A program made the translations under genes and the position numbers. The notes beneath the pieces are model-generated. The model was not told where the DNA came from. It saw nothing but the letters and a program-made list of their open reading frames with translations, and made no database searches. Shown here piece after piece: positions 61,154 to 64,000 of a stretch of 64,000 bases of DNA. This DNA comes from Semisulcospira habei (Eukaryota > Mollusca > Gastropoda > Semisulcospiridae): positions 158,870,897 through 158,934,896 of the forward strand of contig BTPG01000003.1 of NCBI GenBank assembly GCA_036245525.1, in the 5' to 3' direction. Within the stretch, counting starts at the first letter, position 1, and every line of letters begins with the position of its first letter.

Positions 61154-64000
61154 GGCCTGTGCTGTTTCGACGAGACGCCGTTACCCACCGAGACGCCCGT
61201 TTGAGACCTTCTGTTCTCCAAGCCGCAGCCACTCCCCTTGGGACCACCGGTCGGCACCTGGCAGTTCGGCTTCTTCTTCAGGACCCCGGCTCGTCTCCGC
61301 TTGCGGCATGGCCACAGAGGAAGACGATTCCCGACTAGGGCTGTTTCAGCTTCTCGTCGGACCGCCGCCTCTCGGTGTTTGCCGGTCGTTCGGAGCAGTT
61401 AGACGCCTCTTCCTCCCGCGAGGGTGATGGACGACTCTTTTAGCTTGGCCCCAGAAGACTTCGTTTCGGCGTGGCTGGGCGATGACGGTGCCTCCAATCC
61501 GCTACGCTCGCGGTCTCGAGATGTGTTGGAGTCGCCGCCAGCTTCTTTCGGCCTAGGATGGAGACTCTTCGGTCCTTGGACGTAGCAGCCCCCTTTTGTC
61601 GCGCTTGTCTTCCCGAGGAAGACTGCCCGCCTTCTCCCCCTGCCAAGAAGAGAGCTTCGGCCTTCGGGAACTCCGAGTGAGAGCCAAGAGTTTCAAGTCT
61701 CTTCCTCAACCGACTGGTTACCGGGACCTACCTGCCGCCTTCTCCTCTCACCTGCTTCAGGGCGCCTTGGGAGACACCGGCTTCTTCGCTGACAACAGGT
61801 GCCAGCGGACCTGTCTAGGGCCTTCCAGCGGAGGTGGTACGCGGAACTTCGCAGAGCTGCGCCTGCCCACTCCTGGCGGCGGACCCTCGGCGCTGTCCTG
61901 TGCTGGCTCTCTTCGACGTCGTGATTCTACTACTGGTCTTGCGGACTGCTTCCCTCTTCCATGATTCCCTGGCCTTTGCGGGGTTCCTGGACCTGGTAGC
62001 GCAGGACATCTTCTGCCGCGTTGAGGAGGCATGGTACCCTTCTTCTCTCCGCTTAGCCGACATCCTCACCTTGGCTGTTCCGGCAACTGGGCCCCTTACT
62101 ACACCGATGTCACCGCCTTGACTGCGACGGCCGGCTGCGATCTGCTATGTCGAGGTACCTTCCGGCACGCTTGCTCTCTGCCGACCGAGTTGAGGAACCA
62201 ACTACGCAGGGCGCCGCTCAGTGGAGAACTCCCTTGGCCCCACCTGGCAGACCGTCAAGGAGGCTAACAAGGACCGGTGGCACAGACGGCATCGCGCTGT
62301 TGGCAGCACTGGAAGTAGCAGTCTTCCTGGGACACTGACGCAGAACGGGCCAGCATTCCGCACAGACCGTCGGACTGGATGGGCAGGGACCACTCTTCCG
62401 CGGAGGCGCAGTTCGGAACTAGTCAGCTGGCAGCCGAGGGACGGAGGCGACGGTTCTGTGACACTGACAACGCGGTCCCGGGAACGAAGTGGCAGCCTTT
62501 TCCCGGCGTGCGGCAGTTGGCTAGGAAGTAAGCAGTCTACCTTCGTAGGTCTAGGTGTCAGCGCGGGGTGAGGACTGGTCCGACCGACATCACTACGTGG
62601 GCCGACTTCGCTCTCCTTCGCGTTAGCGGATGCAGTTCGGATTACGCACCTGTTGGGACGAGACGTCTCGTCTCTTCGCATCCTTCCCCCAGCGGAACAC
62701 TGCCCTCCGGCATCGCATTGGCTTGCTCTTCGCTCCGCGGCGACCAAGCACTACAAGTCTTCTCCTCAGCCGACAGCTTCGGGACCTAGCGGAGGCGGTT
62801 CACGTGACTGCGTGGAGTCAGCTTGGAGTTCTGGCGTTCTTCGGCGCCTGACCAGAGTAGATGAATTCACTCCCAACGGCCTGTTGTGCAGATACCCGCC
62901 CGGCGGTGGTTGAGAGCGCGCTGGTGCAGGCAGGGCGCGCCCAGTGGTCTGACGAGGATGGAACAAGAGCCTTCCTGTTCCGCGTCTCGCTGGGGTGAAC
63001 GGGGTGCTGTGATGCGACAGTGGACGCTGTGGATCCATGCAGCCTGGGGCGCGAGTACCGGGAGATGAGACCTGGCAACAGCTGGGCTGGATCTTACAGT
63101 CGTAACCTTAGAGGTGGTCCTGCGCTCCGATCCCGTGACAGTACAGTCGACTCTTCTCGTACCCAAGCCGGCGGTTTTGGCGGCCGATCTTTGACCTGTC
63201 GGCTCAGCACAAGTTCCTCGGTGCCGCGGCAGATTGGCGACAGACAGAGTCCTGAGGGCAGCGGTGCGTCTCCAGGACTTTGTGACAGCTGGAGGTCCGA
63301 CGTCTAAACCAGTTGGTAAGCCTCGGCGGTAGGCAGGGTTTCTGCGCACGATTCTCCGTCGACTAGGCTGCTTACGCTATGGTTCCTTCGTGCGGATGAC
63401 ATCGAGGATGGAGTTCGTGGCCGTCCTTTTCGAGTACGACTCCCAGTAGGACGGGAGCAGTGCAGAGTAGGAGCAACCCTCAGAGCCTTACTTCGGGTTG
63501 ACTGTTAGGACTGCTGGCTCGCCAGCGGATCGCCTTGCAGCCTGACACTTCTTCTGCTTGGAGAGGAAGCGCTACGGCTGGTTCTGGAGAAGACTGACGT
63601 ATACAGGGGAGATGCTAGTGCTACTGAGGCCAGCTGCGCTTGGAGTAGTCGCCACGACCAGATCTTCCAGCTTCCCTGCTCGCCATTGAGAAGCGAAATT
63701 ATGAGGTTATAGAGGCTTGTGGCGGGGATGATAGTAGCGCACTCTGCAGCCACGAGGAGAGCCGCTCGGCGGCTACGAAGGTTGGTGGACATTCTCCTGG
63801 CTCGGTGCCCCTCGTCACTTCACCAGTCGTGGTCATCTCTTCCCCACGTGCCCTCCGCTGCAGCTCCCCACCCCACGCACGATGCTCAAGCAACTGTGAC
63901 AGCTGCCGTACCAGCCGTGCCCGGAACATCTCCTCCTCCACGCCTGGAGTTGTGTGGCGAGCCCTCTACCGCAGAGACTTCCCTAGCGCGGCAGTGGATG

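Larger units (their letters stand above)
59925..62285 (+). pseudogene. DIRS copy F ORF1 remnants
   Basis: The Cys motif survives as CTHCGVVQGPCDVLGC and TWSQLWGFYCRERP at 59938-60083, shorter than in copies B-E. An acidic piece (SLAPEDFVSAWLGDDG) is at 61442-61490. KSFKSLPQPTGYRDLPAAFS and GALGDTGFFADNR occur at 61690-61800, FLDLVAQDIFCRVEEAWYPS at 61985-62045 and GPTWQTVKEANKDRW at 62233-62280. Frames change at least five times. Confidence 0.7.
59149..64000 (+). mobile_element. DIRS-like copy F, divergent and heavily degraded, runs off the window
   Basis: It starts GTTTTCTCAAAACACATTACC after ATTTATTT. The left repeat continues to about 59350 but shares only its outer 30 bases with the others. 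ORF1 remnants lie at 59930-62280, a duplicated ORF1 block near 62755-62810 and an RT remnant (RPIFDLSAQHKFL) near 63180. An RNase H-end/recombinase-start remnant (HEHLLLHAW-like, near 63915) closes the window. It is more GC-rich than the other copies, with many small rearrangements and no usable frame. Confidence 0.72.

Noticed and set aside
59149..64000. Novel GC-rich gene cluster in the last 5 kb
   Set aside because: Scattered matches to the DIRS ORF1, RT and recombinase motifs in the right order show it is a decayed DIRS element; the remaining frames are short and unsupported.

Overview
This is animal nuclear DNA, not bacterial. One interrupted host gene runs through it on the + strand, and almost everything else is transposable elements nested inside each other in its introns. 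The host gene is recognisable as ST7 (suppressor of tumorigenicity 7 homologue). Nine consecutive internal coding exons (8995-9073, 9722-9776, 10435-10534, 11756-11853, 22843-22954, 36169-36241, 37876-37978, 53019-53169, 53419-53511) have GT-AG borders and compatible phases, and together give about 287 residues of conserved ST7 core. The first and last exons lie outside the window. The repeat content (DIRS retrotransposons, CR1/L2, RTE-like and I-type LINEs, hAT, pogo-like and TTAA elements, long AGGTCA-bearing tandem repeats) suggests a marine invertebrate, most likely a mollusc. The species guess is inference only.

Layout. 1-5670: two L2-like LINE copies (+) around a broken RTE-like LINE (-). 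5876-8730: a 5'-truncated DIRS-like element (copy A). 8884-12032: exons 1-4 with small foldback MITEs in the introns. 12051-19974: a complete DIRS-like element (copy B) carrying a 1074-bp TTAA-flanked element and a SINE-like retroposon. 20703-22521: an L2-like LINE with a 10-bp target duplication, inserted in a MITE. 22977-35490: a tandem-repeat element (R1) split by a minus-strand DIRS-like element (copy C, about 24486-34430). Copy C is itself split by a complete hAT transposon (26854-30502, 6-bp target duplication) and a SINE-like copy (34002-34390). 36169-38331: exons 6 and 7 plus MITEs. 38345-52537: one RNase H-bearing I-type LINE bounded by a 13-bp target duplication. Inside it sit DIRS-like copy D (41531-48354, with a pogo-like element in its leader) and an R1 copy holding a hAT-like non-autonomous element. 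53019-53511: exons 8 and 9. 53703-64000: three DIRS-like elements (E, E', F) inserted one into the next.

How the parts work. The DIRS-like family encodes a Cys-rich and Ser/Arg-rich ORF1, a reverse transcriptase-RNase H with a Dam-methyltransferase-like tail, and a tyrosine recombinase in place of an integrase. Copy D shows the complete terminal architecture: left and right inverted terminal repeats, and an internal complementary region whose two halves mirror the two outer ends. Every clear left end begins GTTT and follows a T run. Several nested insertions can be resolved to the base by their target duplications, which gives a relative order of insertion. I saw no rRNA, tRNA or CRISPR array.
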